A stretch of DNA of 64,000 nucleotides from Anastrepha obliqua (taxonomy: Eukaryota > Arthropoda > Insecta > Diptera > Tephritidae): NCBI RefSeq assembly GCF_027943255.1, contig NC_072897.1, positions 23,064,044-23,128,043 on the forward strand, read 5' to 3'. Positions 31,765-42,266 of this stretch are shown here, piece after piece. Position 1 is the first letter of the stretch; each line of letters opens with the position of its first letter. The notes beneath the pieces are model-generated. The model had not been told where the DNA came from. It worked only from the letters and a program-made list of their open reading frames with translations, and made no database searches. Position numbers and translations under genes: made by a program.

Positions 31765-34289
31765 TTAATTTTCGATGTCAGAAATAGATTCCGAGTCTGA
31801 ACTGAAATAGTCATTTTCTATTTCTTCAGCTTCAGCATCTGAAAGAAAACCATACCGTCAATCAAAATACCTGATAGTTGCAATATTTCGGACTATGAAT
31901 GAAGGCGTAAAATACTATACCTGATTCAATGTTGTCATTCGTTGAAGGAGTTTCTATGACAGCTCCAAGAACTGATTGAGGGAATTGGTCGCCATCAAAC
32001 CAATTAAAAGAAAGAAATTCTCCATTTCTCACCCAGCCATTCGATTCGGGGATATAACAAGTTGGAGATTTCAAATAAGCGTTGCGCCATGTATTTCCAA
32101 TATATTGAGCTCGGAGAAGTTGCTGATGTAACTCGGTTTTACATGGTGGTAAAGACGATGCGTCGAAATTTTTCAGCTGTTTCTGGAATGCTTCGTTTAC
32201 ATTTGACGCTTTATATGTCTCCCAGAATTTAGAAAAGTGACCGCTGTTAACGTCATTTATGTTTCTTAAATTGTACATTTCGCATACAAATTTTTCCAGC
32301 ATTTTAAATATATGAGTTTTTGTTGCGATGGAGTTTATATTCCCCAGTTCAATAAAAGCATTTTGATATTCCGGTGATTTTTTTAATATCTGGAAAGGTC
32401 TTTTCTTGCCTTTTCTGTAAAAGGCCGGACTGTAATCACAACCGATCAGGGCATGGAATCCTGGTAAACTCTGGCATAGGGATGGGCCGAGTTGTTCACT
32501 GAGATCATTGATATCAATGCAACGTTTGTTATTGCCAGTTCCTAATTCCATAAATATGTGCAATTCGTCATGCAAAAGATGGTCCATGTTACCCAGCATG
32601 ATGATCAGTATGTCAGTATCGGAACATTTTATTAAAACATTCTCGCAGACCGCTTTACACACATGATACACAACTTTTGTATCTGCTTCCTCCTGAAGTT
32701 CGCATGACATTTCCTCATCGACGATTTTCGATACAGAGACCAACCGTATCATGTAGGGTATCTTTCCCGCTGGTTGTTTCGACAAATCTGTCGAAATTAT
32801 CGAAAGCCACCCCAGTATTTAAATTTGATGCCAACGTAATACCTTCAGGACATTCCTGAGTCCTTTCTATAGAAGAAAATGTAGCTTCGGTTTCCACTTC
32901 TTCGAGAACATGATAGCTGCAGCAGTGACCGTATTTGTTGAGAATATCGATAACTTTACGGCTGCTGGTTAAACTTTTCATAGCCATTCCCAAGGTAATA
33001 TGCTTTCCAGGCTTCATATTTCCATTCTTAACCGCGTAGATTGTGTCGGCTGCAATTGAATTGACTTTTCTATATAAGTCTGGGGTGTTCTTACGTCGAT
33101 TTCGGGCACCGCTCAACAACATCACGTAAAAATTTATCAAATCACGGTTGATCATGCATTCTCCAGCCAGCAATTCATTCAACTTTACATTCGAGGATAA
33201 AGTCTTCTTTTCAATATTTAAAATTCTTCTTCGTAAAATGAATGCTGCTTTTTGAAGTATTTCATCTTCTTGTAACAGCGAAAAAAGGCCATCATATATT
33301 AATTTATTTTTCGGTAAAATTACGTTTTTATTTCTGAAAGCTGAGACTTTAATTTCATCACTGAATTTATCAAGAATTTTATTCAGCAAATGTTGAAGGT
33401 TGCATGAACCATCATAACTATAGCCACGGTCTTCGTACAATTTCTTCAATATATCATCGTAGATTTCACCCAGAGATATTAAAAAGAAACAATTGCCACG
33501 AGCAATGATGTTTTTTTGGATGAACTGATCAATTTCATCATCAGCTTCCTTGTGTAGTTCCCGATTCAGATTAAATTTTGTGTCTGCAGTTGGATTGCTT
33601 TTAAATTTATTAAAATATTCAACCCGACAGATTTTGTGATAAAATAAGTGCGGAGGCTCGTTAGAAAGTGACTTCAAAAATTCACTATCTTTCACAACAT
33701 CCAAATATTCTGCCAAGGCTTCAATGAGAATTTTTTTTTTCTCCTCTGACAAGTGGTGCCTGACGTCCTTTGGATTTTTTATATTTTTTATTACAAAATG
33801 CACAAATATCCTGCTCCACACTTAATGCTGCCTCTGTTAATTTTTCACCTGAAGGTTCTTGTATGGCAGATTGACCTCCCTGATGTGTTTGTTCTATTTC
33901 GTGAGCAGATGAAGTGCTTGGTGTCGGTTCATCTGTGAAAATATATTTGAATACAAAAAAAATTATAATCGGAACTAGTATTATATTCCTTCCCTTATTA
34001 CAGTAAAATAAATATTTTCATACCTGTTTGAACTGAAATATCCGATGATGTAAGTGCCTTTTTTTTCATAATACTTTTTCATGACTGCTAAGAACATTTT
34101 ATGGCATTTTATATGATAGCCGTCATTACATTCTGATGCTGGTAAAATAACATCTTTATATTTTAAATTAAATTTTTTCCGAATGTCCAACACTTCCCGG
34201 CACTTTTTTAACGTATGCACGGTAAAAGCAACGAGTTTATCATTTGTTCTTTTACTGTTACAAAAAACGCACTTGATGGAAGATTCCAT
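31765..34289 (-). CDS. W protein: zinc modules plus FEN1/XPG-like acidic motifs
   Basis: Three exons are inferred: 34289-34024, 33932-31921 and 31838-31765, with 91-bp and 82-bp GT-AG introns. Exon 1 has CVFCNSKR ... YHIKCH and exon 2 starts with a second such unit, CAFCNKKYKK ... YHKICRVEYF, so there are two CxxC...HxxC zinc modules. The C-terminal half has LQEEADTKVVYH, IKCSDTDILIIML and FHALIGCDYSPAF. This order and spacing resemble the EAEA / DxD / GxDY acidic core of FEN1/XPG nucleases. Exon 3 gives an acidic tail (AEAEEIENDYFSSDSES). Single-base shifts lie in A-runs near 34070 and 33735 and at about 32740. Similar proteins are, as I recall, common but uncharacterised in invertebrates. 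Confidence 0.6.
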
Positions 34290-34449
34290 TTTAAATAATA
34301 AGTAAGAAAATCGAACGAAGAGTTAAAATTTACGTCTTTACTAGCCAACACTGTGGAAAGAACTAACTATACATGACGTCGTACTTTGGGTCCGGACACT
34401 GTTGTCCTTGAATACCGCCCGTATTGTATTGCAGGCAGATGGCGACTTA

Positions 34450-34610
34450 TAGACGGAGAGCTCATGACTAAAAAACCCAACATATTTTATACTTCTTGAA
34501 ATTTTGTGTGGGATTAGTTTTTTAATACTCGAATCGATATCCGGGGGCTGGCTGCTCAATAGCGGTCTTAAATAATATGTTGGGTTTTTGGGTCATGAGC
34601 TCTTAGACTA
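34450..34610 (+). mobile_element. W-derived MITE inserted in W
   Basis: A 161-bp copy consisting of the two outer tips of W: starts TAGACGGAGAGCTCATGAC, ends with the complement of TAGTCTAAGAGCTCATGAC. Flanked by TTA at 34447-34449 and 34611-34613. It carries the same CGATATC and GGCTGGCTGCTCAATAGCGG words as the W outer repeats. It independently confirms the TTA duplication and the element ends. Confidence 0.85.
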
Positions 34611-34699
34611 TTATGAATCACCATTCAAAATTCCTAGTAAAAAAGTAGCCAGCGCGTGCGACAGACAGTATATAAACGATATACGCTCTCTCTCGCGCG

Positions 34700-34963
34700 C
34701 CCACATTGACGTAAGTCGGTCTCGCTCGCACTCATGAATGAATGAAATGAATGAAATTTTCCAAATTTTCCATGTGATGGGACCGTCAGAATGGGCTGGC
34801 TCTACAGATTTCATCAATTTATTGTATTGCCAATGTCGTGTAAAAAAGACAGCCGGTATAAAATATGTTGACTTGTGCTTCCATCAACGCACTTTCAACA
34901 TGGGCTGGCAGTACTTTGGGACCATTAGAATGGGCTGGCAACCATCGTTTCATTTTATACAGA
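34700..34963 (-). repeat. Inner inverted repeat of W, right copy
   Basis: Inverted counterpart of 31301-31556. It ends CATTTTATACAGA at about 34963, after which about 90 bp of AT-rich sequence leads to the Jockey tail. Differences from the left copy are a handful of substitutions and short indels. Confidence 0.85.
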
Positions 34964-35066
34964 TATATACTAACGAGCAATTTTTGTAGAGTTTTGTTAC
35001 AACAAATAATTTGAGTTAATCCTCAGCAAAATACAATTCATACTTTAACTGATTTTTATTTATTTA

Positions 35067-37754
35067 TTAGTTTAAATCTAGAGGTTTTTTACGTTTGAGC
35101 CTTCGTTTCCATTTTGCATTATCGTTAAGAATCAAGGCTTCATTGTTCACATGCTTGCTTAGTCGCTCTGCGTGCGACTTTGCAAATTTCTTTATGGTTG
35201 CCGTAACCGAATCAATATTAAGGTCACGTTCTAGGTCTTGCGTCCTAATATACCATGGAGCGCAAACTGCATGCTTGAGTGCCTTAGTCTGAAATCTTTG
35301 TATATGCGCTGTATTACTATAGCTGGTGCATCCCCATAGCTGAATCCCATAGGTCCAGATAGGTTTGAGAACTTGTTTGTAAAGCAGTATTTTATTGTGT
35401 GCGGATAACGCTGATTGCTTACCCATTAGCCAATGCATATTTTGGAATTTTAGGTCCAGTTCTTCCCTTTTCTTTTTCACGTGCGCACTCCACCTAAGTT
35501 TCGTATCGAGCGTCATACCTAGATACTTTGCTGTATTAGCGTATGGTACTTTAATGCTGTTTATGTATATTGGCAGGTAGTTGGTCTTTTTGTTTGTAAA
35601 GTTGATTTGTACAGACTTAGTTTCGTTCAGTTTAATGTGCCATTTATCTGTCCAATTGTATATTTTATTGATAGCAAGCTGCAGTTGTGCAGTAGACTCT
35701 ATTTCTGTCTTTCCGACGGTTAGTATTGCAGTGTCATCAGCAAATGTTGCTGTAAAGCAATTTCTGCTGTTTGGCAGGTCGTGAGTAAAAAGTAGATAGA
35801 GAAGGGGACCAAGCACACTTCCTTGCGGCACACCAGCTTTAATCTCTTTCAGTTCAGAGAACTCATCTTCGTATCTGACGCGAAAATAGCGCTCAGACAG
35901 GTAGGTTTTTAAGATATTAAAACATTTTTTTGGCAGTACATTCTTTATTTTCCACAGCAAGCCAGCATGACATACTTTATCGAAAGCTTTAGAGACATCG
36001 AGAAATACAGCCGAACACACATTTTTTTCTTCAAATGTGTTCTCGATGATACGCGTAATTCTGTGAATTTGGTCAATAGTTGAGTGGCGCGCGCGAAATC
36101 CAAATTGGTGTGTTGGTATTATTTGTTTATTTTCTATGATATTGCTCAGGCGCTTTATCAAACATTTTTCCAACAGTTTTGATAAGATGGGCAACAGTGA
36201 AATTGGTCGATATGATGCTACATCATTTGGAGGCTTTCCTGGTTTTAGAATCATGATGACATCAGCTATTTTCCAATAGATTGGAAAGTATTGCAGCTTA
36301 AAGCAAGCATTCATTATGTTTGTTAGCTTAGTAATGATGTTTCGTGGAACTTGTTTGAGGACTTCGGCAGTTATTAAATCAAACCCTGGAGATTTCTTCG
36401 ACTTCAACTTTTGTATCTCGGCGCACATCTCATCTTCAGTTATGGGTACTATATCGCCATAATCATCATTGGCTATGCCATCATTATTTAGTATTGGTGA
36501 TGTGTCGCTATTGGGTGTAAAGATTTTTGCTAGATAATCTGAAAATATGTTTGCTTTTTCTATGTTGGTTTTCGCCCACCCATTATTGTCTCTTTTGATT
36601 GGTGGATTATGGTTAGCTGGCTGTTTAAGCTTTTTGGTGCATTTCCATAGTGAGTAGTTTGTGTCTCTTTTATTATTTAATTGCTGTGCGTAGTTTGTAA
36701 ATGATTGATTTTTATATTCTTTAATTTTATGGCTGAGATCTTTCGCTGCTTTGTTCAAAGCTGCTTTATCAACAGGTGATCTTGTTTGATGCCACCTACG
36801 CCGCATTTTTCGCTTCTTTAGCACCATTTCTTTTATATCTTTTGTGTATTTGTGGCCAGCGGAAATTTTCATTAGAGGAGGTGTGCTCGACCAAGCAGAG
36901 TGTTGTATTTCTCTCGTCAGTTTTAAAACTTCGTCATCTATCTTTGTTGTTGATTCCATTGGAAACGTATTGTCTTCAGATTCTTCTAACATTTTGCGGA
37001 AATAATCCCAGTCGGTAAATTGACTAGTTAATTTGAGAACTGGATCACGTAACACTACCGTTTCGCTGAGAGTTAGATAGATTGGTGAGTGATCTGAACT
37101 CATGTCTAGCCCATTTTCAATATTAAGATATGCACTGGAGACTTTTCTGGTGATGAAGAAATCGATAAGGTCCGGATTTTTTTGTGGATCAGATGGCCAA
37201 TACGTTGGCATCCATGAAGATGCAGTGTTACAGTTTGTTTGTTGAAGCGCTTTGAAGAGCTCCCTTCCTTTAGTGGTTGTTAGCCTAGATCCCCAATGGA
37301 TATGTTTAGCATTAAAATCACCACCCATAATGAATTTTGTTTTATGACGCTCAATAAGATGGACATATTGATCGTATTTGATTTGGTGCCTTGGAGGACT
37401 ATAAACAGCTGTCAATGCTAGATCACCTCCAGCATTAATTGTGATGGTGGTGGCTTGGAATTCATTGGTGCTGACTTTTTCTTGTTCGTAGTGTTTAATA
37501 TTGCTTCTAATAATTACGGCACTTCCGCCTCGTGCACTGTTGCTTGGGTGAATAGTGTGGTAAGTTTCAAAGTTTTTGATCTTGAAAAAAGTTTGATTAG
37601 TGAAATGCGTCTCAGCAATTAAACAAATGTCGATTTTTTCTGAATTGAGAATCATTTCCAATTCATGCTGGTGCTTTGGGAGACCGTTCGCGTTCCATAA
37701 CATTATTTTTAAAAAGTTAGGCATGTGTAATTGACTGATAAATTTTAAATTCAA
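35067..37754 (-). CDS. Jockey ORF2: endonuclease-reverse transcriptase
   Basis: An uninterrupted 895-residue frame, the length usual for Jockey ORF2. An APE-type endonuclease occupies about residues 15-235: MLWNANGL at the start, CLIAETHF with the metal-binding Glu, IMGGDFNAKHIHWGS and SSDHSPIY. RT covers about residues 440-740: SKKSPGFDLITAEVLKQ, VFLDVSKAFDKV (catalytic Asp), GVPQGSVLGPLLY and TATFADDTAI (catalytic Asp pair). A C-terminal thumb and a basic tail follow. There is no RNase H, as expected for Jockey. All recognised catalytic residues are present. The start Met at 37752-37754 lies inside ORF1, so reinitiation is likely. Confidence 0.92.
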   Translation of the reverse strand: MNLKFISQLHMPNFLKIMLWNANGLPKHQHELEMILNSEKIDICLIAETHFTNQTFFKIKNFETYHTIHPSNSARGGSAVIIRSNIKHYEQEKVSTNEFQATTITINAGGDLALTAVYSPPRHQIKYDQYVHLIERHKTKFIMGGDFNAKHIHWGSRLTTTKGRELFKALQQTNCNTASSWMPTYWPSDPQKNPDLIDFFITRKVSSAYLNIENGLDMSSDHSPIYLTLSETVVLRDPVLKLTSQFTDWDYFRKMLEESEDNTFPMESTTKIDDEVLKLTREIQHSAWSSTPPLMKISAGHKYTKDIKEMVLKKRKMRRRWHQTRSPVDKAALNKAAKDLSHKIKEYKNQSFTNYAQQLNNKRDTNYSLWKCTKKLKQPANHNPPIKRDNNGWAKTNIEKANIFSDYLAKIFTPNSDTSPILNNDGIANDDYGDIVPITEDEMCAEIQKLKSKKSPGFDLITAEVLKQVPRNIITKLTNIMNACFKLQYFPIYWKIADVIMILKPGKPPNDVASYRPISLLPILSKLLEKCLIKRLSNIIENKQIIPTHQFGFRARHSTIDQIHRITRIIENTFEEKNVCSAVFLDVSKAFDKVCHAGLLWKIKNVLPKKCFNILKTYLSERYFRVRYEDEFSELKEIKAGVPQGSVLGPLLYLLFTHDLPNSRNCFTATFADDTAILTVGKTEIESTAQLQLAINKIYNWTDKWHIKLNETKSVQINFTNKKTNYLPIYINSIKVPYANTAKYLGMTLDTKLRWSAHVKKKREELDLKFQNMHWLMGKQSALSAHNKILLYKQVLKPIWTYGIQLWGCTSYSNTAHIQRFQTKALKHAVCAPWYIRTQDLERDLNIDSVTATIKKFAKSHAERLSKHVNNEALILNDNAKWKRRLKRKKPLDLN

Positions 37755-39134
37755 GATTTTGCAACCTTTGCTCCAGTGATTTGTTAAATTCTTGTTGTTC
37801 TGTTAGTTTTTGCAATATTTTTGAAAGTATATTTTCTTCATGTGTAGTGACATTTTCGTTAGTTTTTGCCACTTGTGAATAGGTTGGTAGATTGCTTGGA
37901 GTTCGAATTGGTATTGGTTTATGCGATATTGATTTTGTACTAGCTTCATCTTTATTTTTCTCTCTTCCTTTAGTTTGGCTTTCAGTCTCAGTGTTATTTT
38001 TCCGCTGTCCGATTTTTTTGTCGCGAATTTTTTGTAGTTCTTTGGCTACTATGCAGCCTCTGTAGCTAGCAGGGTGTGCTTCTCCACAGTTGCAGCATTT
38101 TGGCAGCTGCTCCTTTGATTTTGTGCAGTCGATTGTTTTGTGCTTCTGCGCACATTTGACACAGCGTGGCTGCTTGCCGCAATAATTTTGAGTGTGTCCG
38201 TAGGACTGACATGACTTACATTGAGGAATTAATGTTGTTTGTTTAATCGCTTCAATTTTGACAACCGCATGTAAGATTGTTTTTATCTCAAATATCTTTT
38301 TAATATCTTCAATTGATTCGAATGTGAGTAGAAACATATCTAGTGGCTCCTTTTTTTCCATTTTAGCTTGTTAACTGCATTAGTGATCTTTAGGCCTTGT
38401 TTTTTAAGATCTTGTATGATATCAGTAGGATCGCACGAATGATGAAGATTTTTTGCTATAACTTTTATTGGTCTTGTTTGCTTATTTTCATAAGTGTACC
38501 AAGAAATGTTTTGTGTTGAGAGCGACTTTGTAGTCTTTCTATAATCATCTGGATCAAATGTATTTATTTTATAGATCTTATTGTTCAGAAGTTTAATAGA
38601 GAACGTATTGCTAGACCCGTTTTTTACAATGTTGAACAGTTTTTGGTACTCACATTCAGCTGTTACCATAATTGGTGGCGGACGTGGGGCTTTTTTATCA
38701 TCTTGTGGTGTTTTATTGTTGGCTATTACTGTACTCAAATTTGAATTTGAGCTTATTTGTTCAGGTGAATTGACAGCTTTTCGTTTTTTAGATGGACGCT
38801 TTTTTAAGATCCAGTCCGTCTCTCGATCTAGCTCTTCTTCATCGGTTTCGTATTGAGGTGGTGTTTTATTTTGCTGTGCACTGTTGGTTTTACTAGTGAC
38901 TACAGTTTGAGCTTTTAGTTTAGCGTTTTCTGTTTTTAGCTGTTGTAGCTCATTTTTTAGTTCAGCACAAATTTGTTGCATATTTTGTAGTTGTTTCGAT
39001 AAATTTTTAATTTCTTCTTTCTCTATATTTTCTTGTTTTTTTAATAGATTTCCTCCTATAGATGGTGTATTAATAGTGGCTCGATTTTTTAACGAATTTC
39101 CACCGCCCGGTGGAGGTGTTCTTTGCAAATTCAT
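37717..39134 (-). pseudogene. Jockey ORF1 (gag-like) with one frameshift
   Basis: Two overlapping frames: 39134-38340 (264 residues) and 38361-37717 (214 residues). The first has a coiled-coil region (about residues 30-75, ENIEKEEIKNLSKQLQNMQQ) and the gag-like central domain. The second has three CCHC knuckles (CKSCQSYGHTQNYC, CVKCAQKHKTIDC, CCNCGEAHPASYRGC) for nucleic-acid binding, then a short C-terminal coil. They join at an A-run near 38349-38358, where a single-base loss would explain the shift. Confidence 0.87.
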
Positions 39135-39479
39135 TTTTTTATATTTTTATTTAGATGGCAGCCCTGGTGTCGATAATGCAGGTGGTGTTAAGATTTCTAT
39201 GGCAGTGCATAGGTGGCGCGCCGCACAGTATTTATTTGATAAACAAGTACAGCTGGAGGCCGCTCTCCTCTCTGTGCCGCAATTGTTTCAGTGGTATAAA
39301 ATATGTTGGGAAAATGTTTTTTATTAACAATTTTAAAAAATAAAAACCCATAGTTAAGACCGCTATTGAGCAGCCAGCCCGCGGGATATCGATTCTAGTA
39401 TTAAAAAACTAATCTCACACAAAATTTCAAGAAGTATAAAATATGTTGGGTTTTTTGGTCATGAGCTCTCCGTCTATTA

Positions 39480-40316
39480 GGTTTCTTGTCTTTAAGAGTT
39501 TTTTTGTTAGTCTTGTCTGCCTTTTGTTTCTTCTTTTCCTCTCTTAATTTTAGCTCTGTTTCTAAGTCTTGTTTGACTGGTGTGTCAGTTAAAATGGCAG
39601 ATTTTAACTTTTTCTTCCCTTTTCTATTAACTGCGCTTCTTGGACCAGCTTTTGGAAAGGGTATAACTTCAGTAGGACTAGCAAGGAAGCTTGATACTTC
39701 CCTTTGATGTGAAGCAGAACTGGGTCCTGGTTTTTCATCACAGCAATCAGAGAAGTTAGATGACCCCGGGAGTGAAGTACAACTTGTTACTGCTTCCTCA
39801 TTTTGTGCAAATTGGGAATGGATATCAAGCAAGTCGGGTGGCCTTGCTTCTTCACACTGCGTCTGGTCTGATTCACTTTGATGCTCAAGCAATAGTGGAC
39901 TATTGTTTAGTGTATTATTGTCTTTTTCTGTGCAATTCTCTATGGTTGTGACTTGAGAAAGCTCATGCTCAGGGCGGTCTGTAACATATGCAGAGAGAAA
40001 GTCATCATCAGTGAATATTAATCGTTCAACAGGTTGTATACCTGTTTTTTTTAAACTAATATATTTAAAATATTTGTTGCAGTAAATGCAAGAGGATATG
40101 CTTTTCCAATAATATATGAGACATCATATATTGTTATAACTCTTCCCGGGTTTTTTGACATCCATTCATAAACAGCCCGGTCATATGCATTTTTGAAAGG
40201 CCCAAAGACTCCAACATCAAGAGGCTGTAGCTTATGGCTACAGTGGGGTGGCAGTGTTAATAATATAATCCCATTCTCTTTGCAGAACTTTGGAGATATT
40301 TAGTACTAAGAATATC
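39480..40316 (-). pseudogene. pogo/Tigger transposase C-terminal part
   Basis: The minus strand reads ILLTLPPHCSHKLQPLDVGV, the DDE_1 block with the third catalytic Asp, then FGPFKNAYDRAV. A frameshift follows near 40060, then LIFTDDDFLSAYVTDRPEHE. The 39892-39480 frame contains PFPKAGPRSA and SAILTDTPVKQDLE, as in Tigger tails, then a Lys-rich stretch that continues in frame at 31083-31035. The first two catalytic Asp residues are missing with the deleted upstream part, so the gene is dead. Confidence 0.8.
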
Positions 40317-40350
40317 AAGGGATACTTGATCATATGATCAAGTATCCCTT
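40317..40350. repeat. 34-bp perfect palindrome inside the pogo remnant
   Basis: AAGGGATACTTGATCAT followed directly by its reverse complement. Each half is the pogo terminal sequence. It sits exactly where the transposase frame breaks off, so two terminus-like words meet head to head at the internal deletion junction. The sequence from 40351 to 40715 has no recognisable frame and ends with another copy of the terminus. Confidence 0.85.
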
Positions 40351-40717
40351 AAAACAGGTGGTATCTTAACCTAAAAAAGAATCACTTACCTTGAAATATA
40401 AAACATCTACAACATGTTCAAGAGATGCACAATAGCCAACAAACTTAAAAGGAAATTAGAGAAAATCAAAGAATACAATACTATTCAAATCAAGAAAAAA
40501 AATCGTAGAACCGAATTTTTATCGCGGCAAAGCCGAAAACTGCTGATCGTCGTATCGAGTTGACACATGAACTGAATTTAGGCGCGAAAATTTTGCAGGT
40601 TTGCAATATCTTATTAAACTATTCTAAATGTAAGAATTGGCTTTAAATAATATAGGTTAGTGAAAACTGTAATTTGATCAAGTATCCCTCGTGATCAAGT
40701 ATCCCCCACTTCCCCTA

Positions 40718-40832
40718 CCGATTAAGTGCCCTCAGAGTATGCTGCGCGTTTCGCACGGTATCGGAAGACGCCATTATGGTTATAGCTGGACTACTCCCAA
40801 TCAACCTAATGGCAACAGAGTATGCTGAGATC
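40718..40832 (+). pseudogene. R1-type RT thumb fragment
   Basis: The plus strand reads RLSALRVCCAFRTVSEDAIM and VIAGLLPINLMATEYAEI before a stop, a pattern of the R1-clade thumb region. It is only about 115 bp long. A 3' end of an R1-type element in the same orientation starts at about 44296 on the far side of the LOA-type LINE, so the LINE probably sits in, or replaced part of, one R1 copy. Confidence 0.6.
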
Positions 40833-42090
40833 TAAAAAAAGGCTACTTCAGAACGGGTGACAATACGCAAAATAGCAAGAGAGCGTAGCCTGCGTTCATG
40901 GCAGGAGAAATGGAGTTTTAGGCTTTTTAAAAATTTTAGCACAATTTTGGGTTTGTTGTTCCAAAGATTGCATGGAGATACTACGATACCACCAAGGTGA
41001 TGAAGTCTTTGTCTGCCCAACGCAGGACATTCACAAAGCACATGTTCTGAGCTTTCTATGTCCATTTCGCAAAAGCGGCAGACATTGGTCTCAGATAGAC
41101 TAATATTATTTAGATGATACCTCAGGCTGCAGCGACCTGTAAGATATCCTGTTAAAAGACGCTGAGAGAAGCTTGTCAAATATTCCTTTGTTGGGACTTA
41201 GGAATAGTTTGGCTTGACGCTGACCGGCACAGTTTAGCCAGTGTGCAGCAAGTTTTCTTTCTTCGCATTTCCTAAGGAATTCATTAATGTGGCCTTTTGT
41301 GAGTCCGCAGAAAGGCTTAGGACCAGTAAGTTGCATATTTGCTCCTTGTTTTACAAGGTCATCAGCCATTTCATTTCCCTCATGTCCCGGAATCCAGCCT
41401 AGTGTTACTATGTTGAGGTTCCCTTACGTGTTGAGAAGGTTTAGGCAATCCTTTACCAATTTGGAGGTGATAGTTGTTGATAGAAGGACTTTTAGAGCCG
41501 CTTGGCTATCTGAAAGTATGTAGAGGTGAGTACCTTTCATTTTCCTGCTAAGGCATTCTCTCACACATATTTCGTTGGCATGTGTTTCTGCCTTGAATAT
41601 TGTTGAGTAGAATCCCATCGGAATCGATTTTTTGGATTTAGGCCCATTGATTCCTGCCCCCAGGTTTGAAAGTGATAGAGTTAGTTCTCCAGTCTGAGCG
41701 TTCATTAATTATAACTTGGAAGTTCCTGAAGAGTATTGGTTTGGGTGATAGTATATCATCCCTATGAAGAATGGGACTATGTAGGAAGTCATCTAAGATC
41801 TTTAAATGTCCTTTCATATCCCCACTTTTAAGTTCAGATATACCTTTTAATCTTAAGGCACTCGAGCGAGCTTTCCTTTCAATTAAGATTGGAAGCGGTG
41901 GTATGTTCAGGAGCACACCCAATGCATCCGTGGGACATGTTTTCATAGCCCCTGTAATACCAACACATATCAGGCGAAGCAGTTTGCTTAATTCGTTTAC
42001 TGCTTTTCTTTGCTTGACTTTGGGCCACCATGCTAAGGATGCATAAGCGACTATGGGTTTCACAACTGTGGTGAATGTCCAGAAGGTCAT
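40832..42090 (-). pseudogene. Thumb, RNase H and Cys/His tail of the third LOA-type LINE
   Basis: The 42090-41638 frame is thumb (FTTVVKPIVAYASLAWW), 41705-41424 holds RNase H (FKAETHANEICVREC with Glu, LYILSDSQAALKVL with Asp), and 41369-41106 and 41179-40832 hold the end with VCRFCEMDIESSEHVLCECP. Four frames overlap, so at least three shifts or stops have occurred. RNase H in this position supports the LOA-type call. Confidence 0.78.
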
Positions 42091-42266
42091 TCGAGGGTTT
42101 AGTCCCCATGTCTTACCAAAAAGCCTTGTGCAGGCAAAGAATGCCCTTGTGGCTTTTGAAGTAACTCCCTCAATATGGGAATTCCACGTAAGCGTTTTGT
42201 CAAGACTGACGCCAAGATAGTTCGCTTTTGTCGAGAGTTGAAGTGTTGTCCATTAAGGGTCGGACA

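Larger units (their letters stand above)
35035..39280 (-). mobile_element. Near-intact Jockey LINE
   Basis: Full-length-looking Jockey-clade element on the minus strand: 5' untranslated region to about 39280, ORF1 39134-37717, ORF2 37754-35067 overlapping ORF1 by 38 bp, and a short AATAAATAAATAAA tail. Only one defect, a frameshift in ORF1, is visible, so it is among the youngest insertions of the window. It lies inside the right arm of W. I could not define its target duplication. Confidence 0.85.
31087..39476 (-). mobile_element. W: unclassified DNA transposon with long inverted repeats
   Basis: Flanked by TTA on both sides (31084-31086 and 39477-39479). The outer inverted repeats (31087-31285 and 39290-39476) are almost identical over about 190 bp and share AGAGCTCATGAC near the tip. 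A second inverted pair follows inside (31301-31556 and 34700-34963). CAACATATTTTATAC occurs three times on each side. One spliced minus-strand gene lies between. A Jockey LINE (about 35035-39280) and a W-derived MITE (34450-34610) are inserted in it; without them it is about 4 kb. I cannot place it in a known superfamily. Confidence 0.75.
30898..40715 (-). mobile_element. pogo/Tigger-type transposon holding element W
   Basis: Ends carry GTGGGATACTTGA-type repeats (left GTGGGATACTTGAGC; right complement GGGGGATACTTGATC), with a TA next to each. The transposase C-terminal part is at 40316-39480 on the minus strand, and its last codons follow at 31083-31035 once W (31087-39476) and one TTA are removed. 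The frame continues across that junction without a stop. The central DDE core and the N-terminal DNA-binding region are not found, so it was internally deleted. Confidence 0.72.

Noticed and set aside
31301..34963. Inner inverted-repeat pair of W as a separate transposon
   Set aside because: No target duplication at its borders, and it directly adjoins the outer repeats; it is better explained as the inner part of the W arms.
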